Shown here: positions 34,372 through 34,492 of the stretch, in pieces | Numbering within the stretch: position 1 is the first letter of the stretch | Layout: the number at the start of each line of letters is the position of its first letter | Assembly (NCBI GenBank): GCA_902576415.1 | Contig: CACGVZ010000016.1 | Location: forward strand, 1-34,492 | DNA from: an uncultured Prochlorococcus sp. | Lineage (GTDB): Bacteria; Cyanobacteriota; Cyanobacteriia; PCC-6307; Cyanobiaceae | Length of the DNA stretch: 34,492 nucleotides | Direction of reading: 5' to 3' | Notes under the pieces: generated by a model | Told to the model about the DNA's origin: nothing | Databases searched by the model: none | The model's input: only the letters and a program-made list of their open reading frames with translations | Position numbers and translations under genes: made by a program

Positions 34372-34492
34372 ATTTGACATATCCACTCTATCTCCACCCC
34401 ATGTGAGAATTTGGCCCTCAAGCATAGTCTTCATCCAAACATACTGAGCCTGATCAATTGCGTATCTATCTTCCAACTGTTCTATATCAAGT
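34345..34492 (-). pseudogene. asnB: Asparagine synthetase (AsnB), inverted C-terminal fragment, partial
   Basis: Read leftwards from the window end, the frame gives LDIEQLEDRYAIDQAQYVWM, then KTMLEGQILTWGGDRVDMSN and SMEARS. This is the AsnB synthetase-domain pattern (K-T-M-L-x-x-x-I-L-x-x-x-x-D-R-V-x-M-x-x-S-x-E-x-R). Homologues continue PFLDH; here it breaks off after SMEARS and stops. It faces the N-terminal fragment across the shared GCTTCTGGCTTC at 34354-34365. Confidence 0.75.

Overview
The window looks like the genome of a high-light-adapted marine Prochlorococcus (cyanobacterium). The reasons are an A+T-rich sequence, very short intergenic spaces, one rRNA operon with tRNA-Ile and tRNA-Ala in a spacer of about 540 bases, psaE, a plastoquinol terminal oxidase, a CrtH-type carotenoid enzyme, and many tiny proteins typical of marine picocyanobacteria. 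All identifications come from reading the sequence; no database search was run.

Layout. Positions 1-5190 hold 16S, tRNA-Ile(GAT), tRNA-Ala(TGC), 23S and 5S, with a visible 23S processing stem and a terminator. From 5189 to about 9950 lie mutM and psaE (co-directional), a secreted LysM protein, an aldehyde dehydrogenase, a GNAT acetyltransferase and a DUF3104 protein. From 9950 to 13850 come tiny proteins, a candidate small RNA near 10.2 kb, PTOX, and two LexA-box-like sites (near 9970 and 13010). From 13900 to 18990 lie a CrtH-like oxidoreductase, a fibrillin-like protein, a Nif11-like peptide, TatA and a peroxiredoxin. From 19000 to 23250 are ArfB, a DUF1651 protein, a CPBP protease and a run of tiny, partly decaying genes. 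Positions 23390-23690 hold an unexplained structured RNA with its own terminator. From 23756 to 32300 lie proline iminopeptidase, a photolyase/cryptochrome, the thiamin salvage pair TenA-ThiD, a cupin and many small hypothetical proteins, including a second DUF1651 paralogue.

The right edge is different. A tRNA-Thr(GGT) at 32443-32514 marks a change to visibly more G+C-rich DNA. That segment holds a Cys-rich small protein, a carbamoyltransferase built like aspartate transcarbamoylase but lacking the aspartate-binding R-x-Q motif, and an asparagine synthetase whose N-terminal part and an inverted C-terminal part meet at a microhomology junction. This looks like the start of a genomic island, possibly with an amplification or assembly chimera at the contig end.

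Several themes link the genes. Photosynthesis and redox protection are represented by psaE, PTOX, the carotenoid enzyme, the peroxiredoxin and the aldehyde dehydrogenase. DNA damage is represented by mutM, the photolyase and the putative LexA sites. Thiamin pyrimidine salvage is represented by tenA and thiD. About twenty proteins under 60 residues, many with a single membrane span, are annotated here because their reading frames, spacing and composition look real; most have no known function.
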